Shown here: one piece after another, positions 24,401 through 34,793 of the stretch
Layout of the letters: each line of letters opens with the position of its first letter
Numbering within the stretch: position 1 is the first letter of the stretch
Assembly: GCF_051020985.1 (NCBI RefSeq)
Contig: NC_134999.1
Span: 36,861,160 to 36,925,159, forward strand
Reading direction: 5' to 3'
Source: Nomia melanderi
Lineage: Eukaryota > Arthropoda > Insecta > Hymenoptera > Halictidae
Length of the DNA: 64,000 nt
Translations under genes and position numbers: made by a program
Notes under the pieces: model-generated
What the model saw: the letters and a program-made list of their open reading frames with translations, nothing else
What the model was told of the DNA's origin: nothing
Databases searched by the model: none

Positions 24401-24957
24401 GGGGGCGGTACGTTGATAAGGGAGAAAGGTGAGCAACTCGACACTCGTGTAGGAAACATCGCGCGGCTGCGGCGCATTAGAAATGATGGGGCGATTATCT
24501 GTCCTCGGTATCCCTGGGGAGACTGAGGGTTTGCGAAGTGACGGTGCGAGGGGGTGGGTCGCTGGTAAATGACCGGGGTCATTGGGGAATATCGTAGTTA
24601 CGCATTAGAGCGACGCAGGCACAACTGCTCACTGATAGGTTAACGATATTACCTGGTTAACGACGGAACTCCGCGCTGCCGGCCGCGCTCGTGATGCTCT
24701 CCTTGCCAAAAGGCACGAGATTACGCCCGTGTCCTGAAGGGAACACTCTCCATAAGGGTAACTCCGGGGTGGGACACTGTCTGCGATCGTCTTTCGTGCA
24801 GGAAGGAAACCGATTCAGGGCGTTGGGGATTCGGAGGATGTATTTCGGGGAGCGCGAAAGAAGTGACAGTCTACGGTTTCTCAATTCAGTCCTTCAATTT
24901 CTCAATGTGCAATAAATAATGCCGGTTGCTCGGCGTACAATATATATCTCTCCGCTA
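21461..24957. other. No recognised gene; large CpG-rich block
   Basis: Bases 22690-24130 are among the most CpG-rich in the window. A 137-codon minus-strand frame at 21849-22262 lies in less GC-rich DNA and is hydrophobic toward its C-terminal half, but I cannot match it to a family and see no gene context. Other frames overlap on both strands. An alternating CG run lies at 22791-22806. Confidence 0.5.
22791..22806. repeat. Alternating (CG)8 run
   Basis: Sixteen bases of strict CG alternation, a sequence type able to adopt Z-DNA. Similar runs lie at 58929-58944 and 60142-60154. Confidence 0.9.
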
Positions 24958-25041
24958 GTGGCGGGGGAGTGACGGACGCGTGGTTAGGGTTGGTTTTTCC
25001 CAAAAATTGGGAACACCCTACTTCCCGCCAGCGGTCCGTCG
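24958..25041. other. Hairpin-prone GC-rich segment
   Basis: A central stem TTCCCAA-aaa-TTGGGAA at about 24997-25013 is flanked by TAGGGT and ACCCTA, and further out by TGGCGGG with CCCGCCA and GACGGAC with GTCCGTC. The last two pairs are in crossed order, so not all stems can form at once. Function unknown. Confidence 0.6.
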
Positions 25042-25083
25042 GTTGGTTCCGTTAGCCGGAGACTCGGAAATTTCTAACGACCA

Positions 25084-25222
25084 TAGCAGCAATAGCCCCA
25101 AGGATCGCCTCGACTTTAAATTACATGCAGGTATAAAATTCGTAGCTATCGCCTACCTTGGGCTCGATCCACGGATCAACTAAAGACGACAAGCAATGGG
25201 TCCCTGGGCTTTATTGCTGCTA
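25084..25222. other. Nested inverted repeat, about 139 bp
   Basis: An outer arm TAGCAGCAATAGCCC (from 25084) pairs with GGGCTTTATTGCTGCTA (to 25222) with a two-base bulge. An inner arm CCCAAGG (25097-25103) pairs with CCTTGGG (25156-25162). Correct nesting suggests a foldable transcript or a remnant of a foldback element. It overlaps no recognised gene. Confidence 0.6.
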
Positions 25223-25384
25223 GGATAGGACGCAAAAGGGTTTTTATATCTAAACGCCTACATTGGGAAATTCCGCCATTGCGATACTGTTCGGTGTCGG
25301 TGGAACTCGATCGCGACGGAATCATTCGTTCGGTTGGTCCGCGATAGGATCAGGGAGCTAGAACTTTGTTGGATTTTATTGGAG

Positions 25385-25875
25385 TTACATTGTGTACTGG
25401 GTTTTTAGAAAACTGAATTGTGCGGATGGCAGTTTTCACTGAGGTCAACTTATATCGCTATGCATAGAGAAACTCAGATATATTGTTATGTAATATGTTT
25501 TAAATAGATATTAATTCGAATCAAATATTGTAGACGGTTCGCCCTTTTGCGTGTCGATACTTGGGGGCCGAGAGATAGTCCAGGCCCATTGACTAATTTA
25601 TGACCAAGGGGATCACCATGAGCTGGGTCACGTACGCCCTCGTCTGAAGAGTTTTCCTTTTTAGAAAAGCAACTGAGGAAAAGCAGTTAGTCGCCGTTCC
25701 TCGTTAGAGCCACATCGCGTAATAAATATATTTAACCTGACTACGGACTTAGTTTTTATTCTAGTAGCCCTACAATATTATATTTTTTTCAATGCTGTGG
25801 TAATTAGCGAAGTTGCATAGCTAAGTGTCTTTATATAAAAACGAGATTTCTCGTTACCGGTACGCAATGTGTTAA
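25385..25875 (+). mobile_element. TTAA element, family C copy 1, split by an LTR
   Basis: The right end GGTACGCAATGTGTTAA is intact. The left end is worn (TTACATTGTGTACTGG against TTAACACATTGCGTAC in copy 2). Without the LTR the element is about 240 bp and aligns with 26275-26514 (shared AGAAAACTGAATT, TTTTCACTGAGGTCAA, GAAACTCAGATATATTGTTA, AATGCTGTGGTAATTAGCGA). About 24 bases upstream (GAACTTTGTT...) are also shared with copy 2, so the duplication is a little larger than the element. Confidence 0.85.
25529..25774 (+). mobile_element. Solo LTR inserted in family C copy 1
   Basis: This 246-bp insert begins TGTAGACGG and ends GCCCTACA, so its termini TGTAG/CTACA are inverted repeats. It is flanked by a perfect 4-bp target duplication ATAT (25525-25528 and 25775-25778). 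The second family C copy lacks the insert. AATAAA near 25719 fits an LTR read on the plus strand. TG...CA ends and a 4-bp duplication fit an LTR retrotransposon; no internal region remains. Confidence 0.85.
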
Positions 25876-26274
25876 TTTCAAATCCCAAATTTCCAATTTC
25901 GCATTTGAAATCTACCACACCGTCGAACACTCCCCATAGTTAACACACGTGGTAATCTTTGTTGAGAATGAACATGAAGTATATTTTTCATGGCTGCAAG
26001 ATATCCATTGGTGCAGTCCTCCGCCTCGCGGTCAGTTGTTTTTCCCGAGGACAACCATTTTTGTTGCAGGCGCTGAGCGTTCTGTTTTTTCTCCGCGTCG
26101 TTCGTGCAGTTCATAGCAAACGTTCAACCGTTGAACAGCGTACCGTTTTTTAGTTTCTGTGAAGCACCGTACTACATACTTTAATAAATATACACTTAGC
26201 TTTTCAAACTGCATTGTTTATTTTTACAAATAAATATTCAACAGGAACTTTGTTCTGCTTGGATTTTACTGGAG
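25876..26274 (-). other. Spacer with an unassigned 78-codon open frame
   Basis: The minus-strand frame at 25878-26114 starts MNCTNDAEKKQNAQRLQQ and is hydrophilic and less arginine-biased than the other frames in the window. A second frame overlaps it. It lies between the two family C copies. I do not recognise it. It may be a worn exon, a transposon remnant or chance. Confidence 0.3.
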
Positions 26275-26514
26275 TTAACACATTGCGTACATGTTAATTT
26301 CCAGAAAACTGAATTTTGCAGATGGGAATTTTCACTGAGGTCAAAATATATATACATAGAGAAACTCAGATATATTGTTATGTAATATATTTTAAATAGA
26401 TAGTCGATTCGAATCAAATTTTATATTTTTTTCAATGCTGTGGTAATTAGCGAAGTTGCATAGCTAAGTGTCTTCATATAAAAACGAGATTTCTCGTTAC
26501 AGATACGCAATTAA
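26275..26514 (+). mobile_element. TTAA element, family C copy 2
   Basis: The left end TTAACACATTGCGTAC is the exact inverse of the right end of copy 1, giving 16-bp terminal inverted repeats for the family. The right end reads GATACGCAA and then runs into the TTAA of the next element (26511), having lost the TGTG before its own TTAA. It has no LTR at the site occupied in copy 1. Confidence 0.85.
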
Positions 26515-26731
26515 CACTAGAACTACCGAGCATTTAATACGATTGATATGTAATCTCAATAAAAATTGTAACAACAGATTATTTCCAGTTTCTTTGGATA
26601 TTCGTCATAGTACTCAAGTGAAACTATTTCCAAAATCATTTCAAATATTCAATGCTTTTAAGGTATTAGTAACTGCGAAATAAACAAATCGAAACCAGTA
26701 ATTTTGACTTTAACGGTAGTTCCAGTGTTAA
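26511..26731 (+). mobile_element. TTAA element, family E copy 3
   Basis: This 221-bp copy is the fullest of family E, starting TTAACACTAGAACTACCGAG and ending GGTAGTTCCAGTGTTAA. It abuts family C copy 2 at one TTAA. No coding capacity. Confidence 0.9.
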
Positions 26732-27546
26732 ATTTTGAAGAACACTACTTATTAATATTCCTATTTTATCAATGGTCAACAAAAATATTCAAGTCTCGAT
26801 CGAGAAATTAATACAAGAGTAGACCAATACAGCACGAAACAATTTTTCTATCGATCAGCTGTTTCCAAGTTGAGCAATCAACGTTCTCCATGATACGCTC
26901 GAAAGAAAGTAGAATGGATCGCTTTGTCGCATTTCTTCGAAATTCTCGATAAAATGTGACACGAGCTCAGCAGCGGAAGTAAGTAGCACGTCGAGGGGTT
27001 AATGCACGCCGAAGGCGTGGTTGTTAATGACGTTGTAACTGCTGATAGATCGAAGCGACGGCCGCTCGACCTGAAAACACGCTGCTCGCGATCCGTTATT
27101 CCTCGCGACGCGTCCCGCGAAGGAGGACGAGGCGAGGCGAGCCGCGTCGCGTAGTAACGCAACGCAGAGTGGACACGCTAAATGGATTGCGCGCGCTGCT
27201 CTGCGCGGTGTCAAAGCGTTTTCCTGGAAAATTGCCGCGGAAATTCGTTTCGCTGCACCGCCGGCGCTCGCATCGTCGACCGATAAGCGACCGGGGAAAA
27301 AGGAAAATGCCCCGCGGCGATCTACAATTCGTTTTGTACCGATGCGAACCCGTGTTTTTATCGATCGCCGATCGCGCTACGGACTTGTCAATTCCTATGA
27401 TGTTGTTCGGAGATCGGGGCTCGACGGTTTTATTCCTGGCATACAGCTGCACGTAAATGTAAATTGCTGAATTCGGGGTAATTAAAGTACTCCGGGCCCG
27501 AGGATATTCGGAAGAAACGAGAGCGAGGAATGAATCGTTTGTGATT
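26732..27546. other. No recognised gene; CpG-rich at 27000-27480
   Basis: Several 70-154 codon frames on both strands overlap in the CpG-rich part. None has a known domain. Confidence 0.5.
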
Positions 27547-27800
27547 TTAACCCTTTGCACTCCAGAGGCGCCTCTAAGTCACCAAAGGATTTGACACAGG
27601 TAAACTGTGAAGTTTGATATTTAATATGAAACTTTGTATAATGCAACAATGTACGAAATATTAGAAAATAGTCCTCTTCCTCGATGCATGTGAGATTTCT
27701 TAATATTCTTATATTTCTTAATCTAAGAAAATGTCGTCTGTATCTCATTAGAAAATATTGAATATTTCCGGTGAAAAACTTCTGGAGTGCAAAAGGTTAA
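27547..27800 (+). mobile_element. TTAA element, family A copy 3
   Basis: This 254-bp element starts TTAACCCTTTGCACTCCAGA and ends TTCTGGAGTGCAAAAGGTTAA in shortened form. The subterminal AGAGGCGCCTCT is a perfect 12-bp palindrome. The inner body (AAACTTTGTATAATGCA, TCGTCTGTATCTCATTAG) matches the other A copies. Confidence 0.9.
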
Positions 27801-27827
27801 TAGAACTATTGAGCACTGAAATCATTA

Positions 27828-27959
27828 ACACTAGAAGTACTGAGCACTTAAACTGCTTTTTATAAATTTCCCTTATAAAAACTATAAACGTGCATTCATT
27901 AAGATTCTAATCGGCTTATGTCTCAGTTTGGGGATTACTAAATCAGCTCCAATCACTTT
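27828..27959 (+). mobile_element. Family E-like 5' end fragment
   Basis: TTAACACTAGAAGTACTGAGCA matches the family E left end for about 20 bases and then diverges. No right end was found before family B begins at 27960. Confidence 0.45.
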
Positions 27960-28166
27960 TTAATTACTAGATGGTAGTGTAATCTATCAGAAACTGCAAC
28001 TAATGTTTATAGTATGTCTAGTGAAAATGAAAAATTCTATAACATTCCTTCGATTTATTTTCCTTCTTAGTAGAAAATTTGGATGTGTAGAAAATCGAAT
28101 AATTTTAGGGTAGCTTCTTTGATTCATTAAAATATTCAGTATTATAACTGGAGTTCAGAGGGTTAA
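27960..28166 (+). mobile_element. TTAA element, family B copy 2
   Basis: The body matches family B closely (AATCTATCAGAAACTGCAAC, then TTTGGATGTGTAGAAAATCG) and ends GAGTTCAGAGGGTTAA. The left terminus is worn (TTAATTACTAGATGGTAG). Confidence 0.85.
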
Positions 28167-29007
28167 AGTATCTGTACCTCCGCAGTAATTGTAGAAGGAA
28201 CTAAGAATTCCTCAGTTTGACCCACATGGCAGTTCTACTGTTCAACTACCGAACGCCGCGAATCCGCGCTTCTAACAACTCAGTGAAGTTACACGAAACT
28301 CTACTTCGAATAGTTTCTCTGAATAGACAGGAGGAAGGAAACAGTGTTTCATTCTACGGAACAGTTCGTTTTATATGATCTCTAATTTTTCGTCGCCAAG
28401 AATGAAGTCTGATTAGCATATTCTTGTCACCAGAGGGAACAAGAATTCTCGTTCGTCGAGTTTCGTGAGCGCGAAACCTAGAAATTACAGAGACGTTCGC
28501 GAGCGTATCGCTCGGTTCGCGTTGGACGCGTGTTCGAGCGGAAGGTCAAACAAAAATCCGTCAGCGTCCGATTCCTAGGGTCGCGCGCCGGTCAAAGGTG
28601 GATCGATATAATCCCTAATTATCGGCGCAATTAATGCGCGTGTGATTAGCAGTTAAACCGCGACGTGACGACACCTAGCCGTCGAACTCCCGGTTTTATC
28701 GAATCCGCGGGAACGAGCCTGGGTCGGGAACGTTGATTAGCCATTAACGCGAAACTCCGGCTGTGTACGCTCGCGATCCAACGTCACGCCGTTACGTCGC
28801 CATAACGATTAGCCCGGCTGGCAAAATAGAAGGGTCAGGCGCGCGGCGTTATGTACCGTCGTGGTACCCGATTGTTAATCGACGTAAATATTTAACGGAC
28901 ACGCGACGGGGATCGCGTCGTCCGTCGATCTGTGTTTCCGGTCGGAAATCGGCCCTCGAAAATGATCCCAATCGCCAGCGACTATGGCGAACCTTCGCTG
29001 ACTTGTT
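28167..29007. other. No recognised gene; one copy of the 28-bp motif
   Basis: Bases 28215-28240 begin GTTTGACCCACATGG and end TTCTACTG, a shortened form of the recurring motif described for 33.5-54.8 kb. Bases 28430-29007 are CpG-rich with a 90-codon frame of no known family. Confidence 0.45.
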
Positions 29008-29345
29008 TACGACCCCGCTGAGACTTGGAATTTAGCGCCCTCGATTATAAATTACAATAGATTGTGCATTTTGAAGTTCCTGGGAATGCTGTAGATTAAT
29101 TTACATGCACTGCTTTTGGTAGATCTGGCAGATGGTTTGGAATTTTTTATTTAACGCTAGAATTACGAGACAGGTTCATGACCTCGCGGAGACTTGGAAT
29201 TTAGCGCCCTCGATTATAAATTACAATAGATTGTGCATTTTGAAATTCCTGGGAATGCTGTAGATTAATTTACATGCACTGATTTTGGTAGATTTGGGAG
29301 ATGGTTTGGAAATTTTTATTTAACGCTAGAACTACCAGACGGCTT
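29008..29345 (+). repeat. Recent tandem duplication, unit 169 bp
   Basis: Two copies (29008-29176 and 29177-29345) differ at about seven of 150 comparable bases. Each ends with TTAACGCTAGAA, a family E-like terminus, so the duplicated unit includes a transposon end. Confidence 0.9.
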
Positions 29346-30440
29346 AAAATTCCTGAATTCTTCTGTTTGGAATTATTAACGACATTCATTTAGCAAACTG
29401 AATTGTAAATTAAGGTCTCAATAGATGCTTGGAGTTTCTATAGAGGAATTTCAGAAGGTTAAATTCTGCTGAATAGTTTACGGTTAATCTGGTTTCATGT
29501 TAGATATATTTACTGAGAGATTTCTTCTTTTTGAGATGGTATACTTGAATATTAAGGTATAGGATATTAGTAATGTTTTAGTAGGTTAGCACGATCTATA
29601 AATTTCCCTGTTCCATCGAGAACTTGTACACCGCTACCGAATGAATCTAGTGCTCACATAACCAAGTACACCCACAATTCCCTCTTGAAGCGTATATAAA
29701 TTCCTGAAATTTCCTAGATCCCCGGAGCAGCTCAATCCGATACTTCCTTTCCGCAATTGCAGCATCAATACCTCTAAACACTCTGTAACAATCGTAAAGG
29801 GCCCGTTTATAGTCAGCCTGAGGTACCATCGAGCAACCAGCATACCCGGCGTAGAACCATTCAAAATTTGCTAATTAATTGATACGGTAATCAGCGTAGA
29901 ACCCTGCTACCTGGCCCGACCTCGATCAGTACCTACTTTCAACTTGAAATCGGTCGCGGAACGAGGTCGAGGCTGCGAGCTGCGAATCGCGGGGATTCCG
30001 CAGAGTTCCCAGCCGCCTCGTGCCTCGAAACTTGAACGTTGCCGTATTCACCCTAGGGAGGCGGTTACTTTTCATCTTTTCATGAACACCGGTGTCCTAT
30101 ACCATTCAAGCTCTTAACTGCTAACCCTTTGCAGACGAGAATTTCAACTTCTAAATACACTTCCCGCGAAACACTGAATCCTACACAAAAATATCAACCA
30201 CGTAACAATCTCATATTACTCGAAATTATTCATTTCCATCTTTTCGTAATCTCCAACATTCTCCAAGGGATTTCCTTAAGCGTACGAGATAATTAATGTA
30301 AATTCATTCACACATGATTCCCTTTTCAATTATTCTCAATCTTTTTGTAAACGCATCATTCTTTTATTTGACGCTGCTCAACTAACAACTAACGCTCGTT
30401 CTTTCCTGGCACTCGTATTTATCAACGCTCACTCACGTTT
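29346..30440. other. No recognised gene; candidate open frame and worn A end
   Basis: A minus-strand frame ending at 29647 reads without stop for about 75 codons and includes DYKRALYDCYRVFRGIDAA. Its composition is more protein-like than its neighbours, but a second frame is also open there. A lone family A-like end (TAACCCTTTGCAGACGAG) lies at 30122-30139. Otherwise AT-rich. Confidence 0.35.
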
Positions 30441-31168
30441 CTAAAAATCCGGGTCACTATAGACCCGGTCGTCGTGAGGTCAAGGTTATTAAATCGAAAA
30501 CCTGTTAGTTTCCAGACGTCTCCACATTATTCAACATTATATCTCCCGATGCGTGTGCGTAACTCTCCCCTCTCCGTTTGAAACGGTGAAGCTTTCAAAA
30601 ATCCGGGTCGCCACAGACCCGGTCGTCGCCAGGGCAAGGTTATTAAATCGAAAACCTATTAGTTACCAGACGTCCCTACATTATTTATCAGTATGTCTCC
30701 CGAGGCAGGGATGTAACTTTCCCCTCTCCGTTTCAAACGGTGAAGTTTCTAAAAAATCCGGGTCACCACAAACCCGGTCGTAGCGGGGGCAAGGTTATTA
30801 GTTACCAGACGTGCCTACATTATTTAGCAGTATATCTCCCAATGCGGGGGTGTAACTCTCCCCTCTCCGTTTGAAACGGTGAAGCTTTCAAAAATCCGGG
30901 TCACCACAGACCCGGTCGTCGCCGGGGCAAGGTTATTAAATCGAAAACCTATTAGTTACCAGACGTCCCTACATTATTTAGCAGTATATCTCCCAATGCG
31001 GGGGTGTAACGCTTCCCTCTTCTTTTCAAATGGTGAAGTTTTTAAAAATCCGGGTCACCACAGACCCGGTCGTCGCCGGGGCAAGGTTATTAAATCGAAA
31101 ACCTATTAGTTACTAGACGTCCCTACATTATTTAGCAGTATATCTCCCGAGGCGGGGGTGTAACGCTG
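30441..31168 (+). repeat. 154-bp satellite, five units
   Basis: The anchor CCGGGTCACCACAGACCCGG or a variant starts at 30449, 30603, 30758, 30896 and 31050, giving steps of 154, 155, 138 and 154. The 138 step lacks about 17 bases (AAATCGAAAACCTATTAG region). Each anchor is a hairpin with a 7-bp CCGGGTC/GACCCGG stem. Other shared words are CAAGGTTATTAAATCG, CCAGACGTCCCTACATTATT and CTCCGTTTGAAACGGTGAAG, itself holding CCGTTTgAAACGG. The unit is not a multiple of three, and frames through it are not conserved. Confidence 0.95.
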
Positions 31169-33033
31169 ACGCGGCAACACGTTAAAGGCGGGACACGACC
31201 CAACCGAACCAGACGCAGTCCTGCCTGCCCCCAACTTCGTGCTGTTACGCCTCGTCCTCTTTGTCTTTCTTTTCTTTCCTCGCGCTCCCCGACGATCGGA
31301 GGCTTCGCCGTTCGCTCGGATCCTCTCCCGTGGCTGTAGATCTATGTCCTCCCATCGCGGGAGGACCATCGCGCGCCGGAGCTCTGTGTCCGATAAATTT
31401 TGATCGATTGGACAGACGCTGCTTCGACAGCGCCGTTATGGAACGGCGTTATCTTTGGAATGACGAGATTGTAACTGCTTATTGCGGCTGGCGGCGGCCA
31501 TTTCGGTATTGGAGTCGACGGGGATGAAGCTAAGGGATGATTCCGAAGGTTCCGTGGTTTGTAGCTGGCATCTGAACCGGCTGAGGGAAAGTTGGGATTG
31601 GTCTGCCTTAATTGAGAGCTGGCAATCATTTCAGCGATCGTGCATTGTTTCAGAAAGATTTTTTGAAGATTACGACTGCGAGTAGTAGTAAGTGATAAGG
31701 GTTGATTGAGAAATGATTAGTGTTTGAATGCATATTGTAACTGTAAACAGAATAAGTCAATCAAAGGAATTCACAGTGAACATTAATTTTTGTAACAAAA
31801 TATTTTTATGGGACACTTGGTCAAGAATAGTTGTATACGTTACAAAGCACCGAAAACATCAAGAAACGATATCAACTATAAAATTTAAAAAAACTTGAAT
31901 ATAACTTAATATTTCATTTAAAAAATCAATACAGGTCATAAGTAAAATATAACCGAAATTTCCGTGGCACGAGACATGTAAATAAATATTGTGACTATAA
32001 ATAGTGACACAACGAGAAGAATTGGCAATCGAAGCTTAGTGTCAATTATTCCACGGGACCCAAACGTTACAATTTCTCAAGTGTCGCGGCTGACCAATTA
32101 TTTAGTCGTTCCCCTGCGTATTAAGGTGTCCGCGGCTACCATCGCGATGCCCCTGTAAACGCACGAGATAAGGATGAACGGGAAGTTGAACAATTCCATT
32201 CCCGTGGCCATCCAGTATTCTTCGCCGCCATTAATTCGTCGGCGAGGGTGTAACAAGCGCGAGGCGTACGTGGCTGCAACAATTCCGAGCGTCATGCATC
32301 CAGCCGGCATTCGTTGCGAAACGCGGCCGCCAGCAATACCAAGGAGTGCAAGGCTCGGTGGGAATCTTACGCGTTCCCCGTCTAATTTATGCCGGGAGGC
32401 GTACAACCGTACATTTTCGAATTTCCGTGTACACATCGGCAGGATAAACCGTATCCTCGCCCGTGAACCCGAACGCGTTGATGATCCCCGTTCCGATTCG
32501 ACGGGCCGAGCGTCTGCGCCGTTCGTTTTGACGCAAGAACGCGGAACGGCGGGTCTCGATTTCGACCTGTTTCGCAAGTTTTGCTGCCGATGCGTCAGCG
32601 AAACTCGCTTGATTGTACAACGGCCGGATGGGGCCGTGGAAGACCGATGCAGGCGCCTGTATGTATCCAACCGAGGAACAATTCTCAACGGCGCAGCTGC
32701 AGTTAGTTTCGCCGCCGACTACGCTCGCTAATTAAGATGACCGAGATATTCGGCGAGGAATTCCGCGAGAAACGTCGAACAGCCTTTTCGGGCGTTCCAA
32801 TTGGACAGCGTTGTCTGTCGCGTCGCTAAATCGCTTTAGGAGGGCTATTGACGGAACCTTCTGCGAGGCACATTAGAGCCCTGGGTATTTTTACCATAGC
32901 AGAAATAAAAGCCCAAGAACCGTTACTTCAATAATTTAGTCGTAGTCGCTTCGGCACGTTTTGCCAGTTTTGTAGATTTACCGTAACTTTTACCTTACAT
33001 CCGTTCGCCAGAAGTCGAGGCGATCCTTGGTTT
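31169..33033. other. No recognised gene; two CpG-rich blocks
   Basis: CpG-rich at 31170-31560 and 32040-32870, AT-rich between. Frames of 185 (plus, 32174-32731) and 196 codons (minus, 32098-32688) occupy the same DNA on opposite strands. Such mirrored frames are common where stops are rare, and neither has a known domain. Confidence 0.5.
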
Positions 33034-33453
33034 TGTTACTCGCTATGGTCAGTGCCAAGAACGCTCGGGACCCTTGAGTGGGTCACCCGGGGGCTGCAAT
33101 CGGCAACCCCTCCAGGATCACTGGTTGAGTCCCACTCGAACGAATTTTTGTTTCTACGCGCCCACTATCTGGAAGGCTACAAATCAGGAAGCTTCCAATT
33201 TTGCACACGCCTACCCAAAGGTTTATAAAAACCTACGCAAGGTACGGAGACGGCAGATATGAGAAAAAATTGAACTGGACACACGAGACGGAGTATAAGA
33301 CGTCGTTGTAGACTCTCGCCGCTGACGAGTATTACTGGACTCCCAAAAATAAACAGCAAATTATTTTCACTGAAGTGAATATTTATACAGTCCACTTCCA
33401 ATCAGTTCGCACAAAGTTAAGTCGGCGTGCGACGTACGGGTTTCCCTATAACA
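33034..33453 (+). mobile_element. Possible solo LTR
   Basis: The segment begins TGTTACTCGC and ends CCTATAACA, so TGTTA/TAACA form inverted ends as in many BEL/Pao LTRs. It holds a TATA-like TTTATAAAAACC near 33222 and AATAAA near 33348 in the expected order. No target duplication is visible (GGTTT against TTTCG) and no second copy is in the window, so the call is tentative. Confidence 0.4.
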
Positions 33454-33512
33454 TTTCGAAATAGAAAATGCGTACACAACATTGTCGTTTAGCGCTTGAG
33501 AGTGAATCGGAT

Positions 33513-34793
33513 GTCTGACTATGTATTGTACGTCACTGATTTGGTGATTGAGATGATCCTGGTAATGGACGAGGAATTTGACAGTATAATAGTTTGAGGA
33601 ATTGGAATAGCAAACTGTTTTTAAGTGGGAATATATCGTGGAGAAAGATTCAGTGTCTGATCATGTAACGTCCGCTACTACTTCTTTCTGTTTAGTGTTC
33701 CAGTTTTATTTCGTACAGTCGCCTCGCTAATTTCTGCAGCCCTGTTGCAGTGAAATGTTTCAGAAAGTTCTAGAAATGCTCAGCGTGTCTGACTCATTGT
33801 AGACTGTATCTACTTTCCATGTCGAGTTTTTAATGCATCCCGGCCCGTTCTCCAGGGAAGTATTCAGTTACAGAAAAAAAGATGGCAGCGATGTTGTCAC
33901 GAACATGCTAATGCAAGAGAGGAGGAAATAAATGGACGGCTGACCATGTACAATCCACTTCTACTTACCATAAATAAATCGACTCTTTCTCTAGAATTCT
34001 CAGACAGTATTCTACATTTCTACGTAAGCAACATGCTGAAGATATTCGAGATACTCGCGGAACGGTGAGTATGCCTGACTTAGGGCAATCTGTTTCTACT
34101 TTTCACGTCGCGTTGGTAATGTATTTCGCGCTATATTCAAAGCAGGTGTTTAATTACGGAAATAAGAGCATCAAGACGTTATCTCGTGTAGCTTAATGCA
34201 AGAAAGAATGGAATTAATAAATGTCTAGCTATGTACACTCCGCTTCTACTTACAGAATATCATTCTACCATCACGTCTTACAATTCTAACATTAAATTCT
34301 ACACTTTTATCCAAGAGAAATATTCTAAACAAACAGATTATCTATCAACAAGTACTCGATAGTTTCTTTAACTTAGTTTACTTAACTTTAAATAGTTATT
34401 CACTTTGAGGTTCACGTCGACGTCAGTTCATTCAACTACAGCTTAACATGACGCTCTATTTATTCAAGAATATTTGGGAGTCATTGAAATGTTACCTTTA
34501 AATGGTACAATAGTGATATTACAAATAAATATTAAAAAAATTGTTAAAACAGGTAGGGGTTGCAATAAAATAGAACGTCGAGTCTGACACAGGACAGCTA
34601 AGGGTTAATGCAACAACGATTCATCTGTAGCAACAATTACTTACTGATTCACATCGCCAAACAATTACTTACATAAAATTCATTAAGCTCCGTCCCAGTG
34701 CAACGTGGATCCCGGGAGCTCAGTTAATAGCCGCTTAGCGACTAAACCGTTAAATAGTAAACATGTCCGACTAAACGCAATCAGCTTCTACTT
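33513..34793 (+). repeat. Degenerate repeat with a 29-bp motif every 130-155 bp
   Basis: The motif GTCTGAC...TTCTACTT occurs at 33655-33683, 33787-33815, 33938-33966, 34073-34101, 34223-34251 and 34765-34793, with a half copy at 33513. Its length is exactly 29 in all six complete copies, although the middle differs. Longer similarity (CTACTTTCCATGTCGAGTTTTTAATGCAT against CTACTTTTCACGTCGCGTTGGTAATGTAT in part) suggests a dimer of about 287 bp. Confidence 0.75.

Noticed and set aside
30553..31109. Two 76-codon frames with similar peptide sequence
   Set aside because: The similarity comes from the 154-bp satellite; unit length is not a multiple of three and the frame breaks between units.
30441..31168. 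Could the regular repeats be a CRISPR array?
   Set aside because: Whole 154-bp units repeat with no unique spacers, and the genome looks eukaryotic.
32098..32731. Frames of 196 (minus) and 185 (plus) codons
   Set aside because: Mirror frames in CpG-rich DNA, no known domain, arginine-rich composition typical of chance frames.
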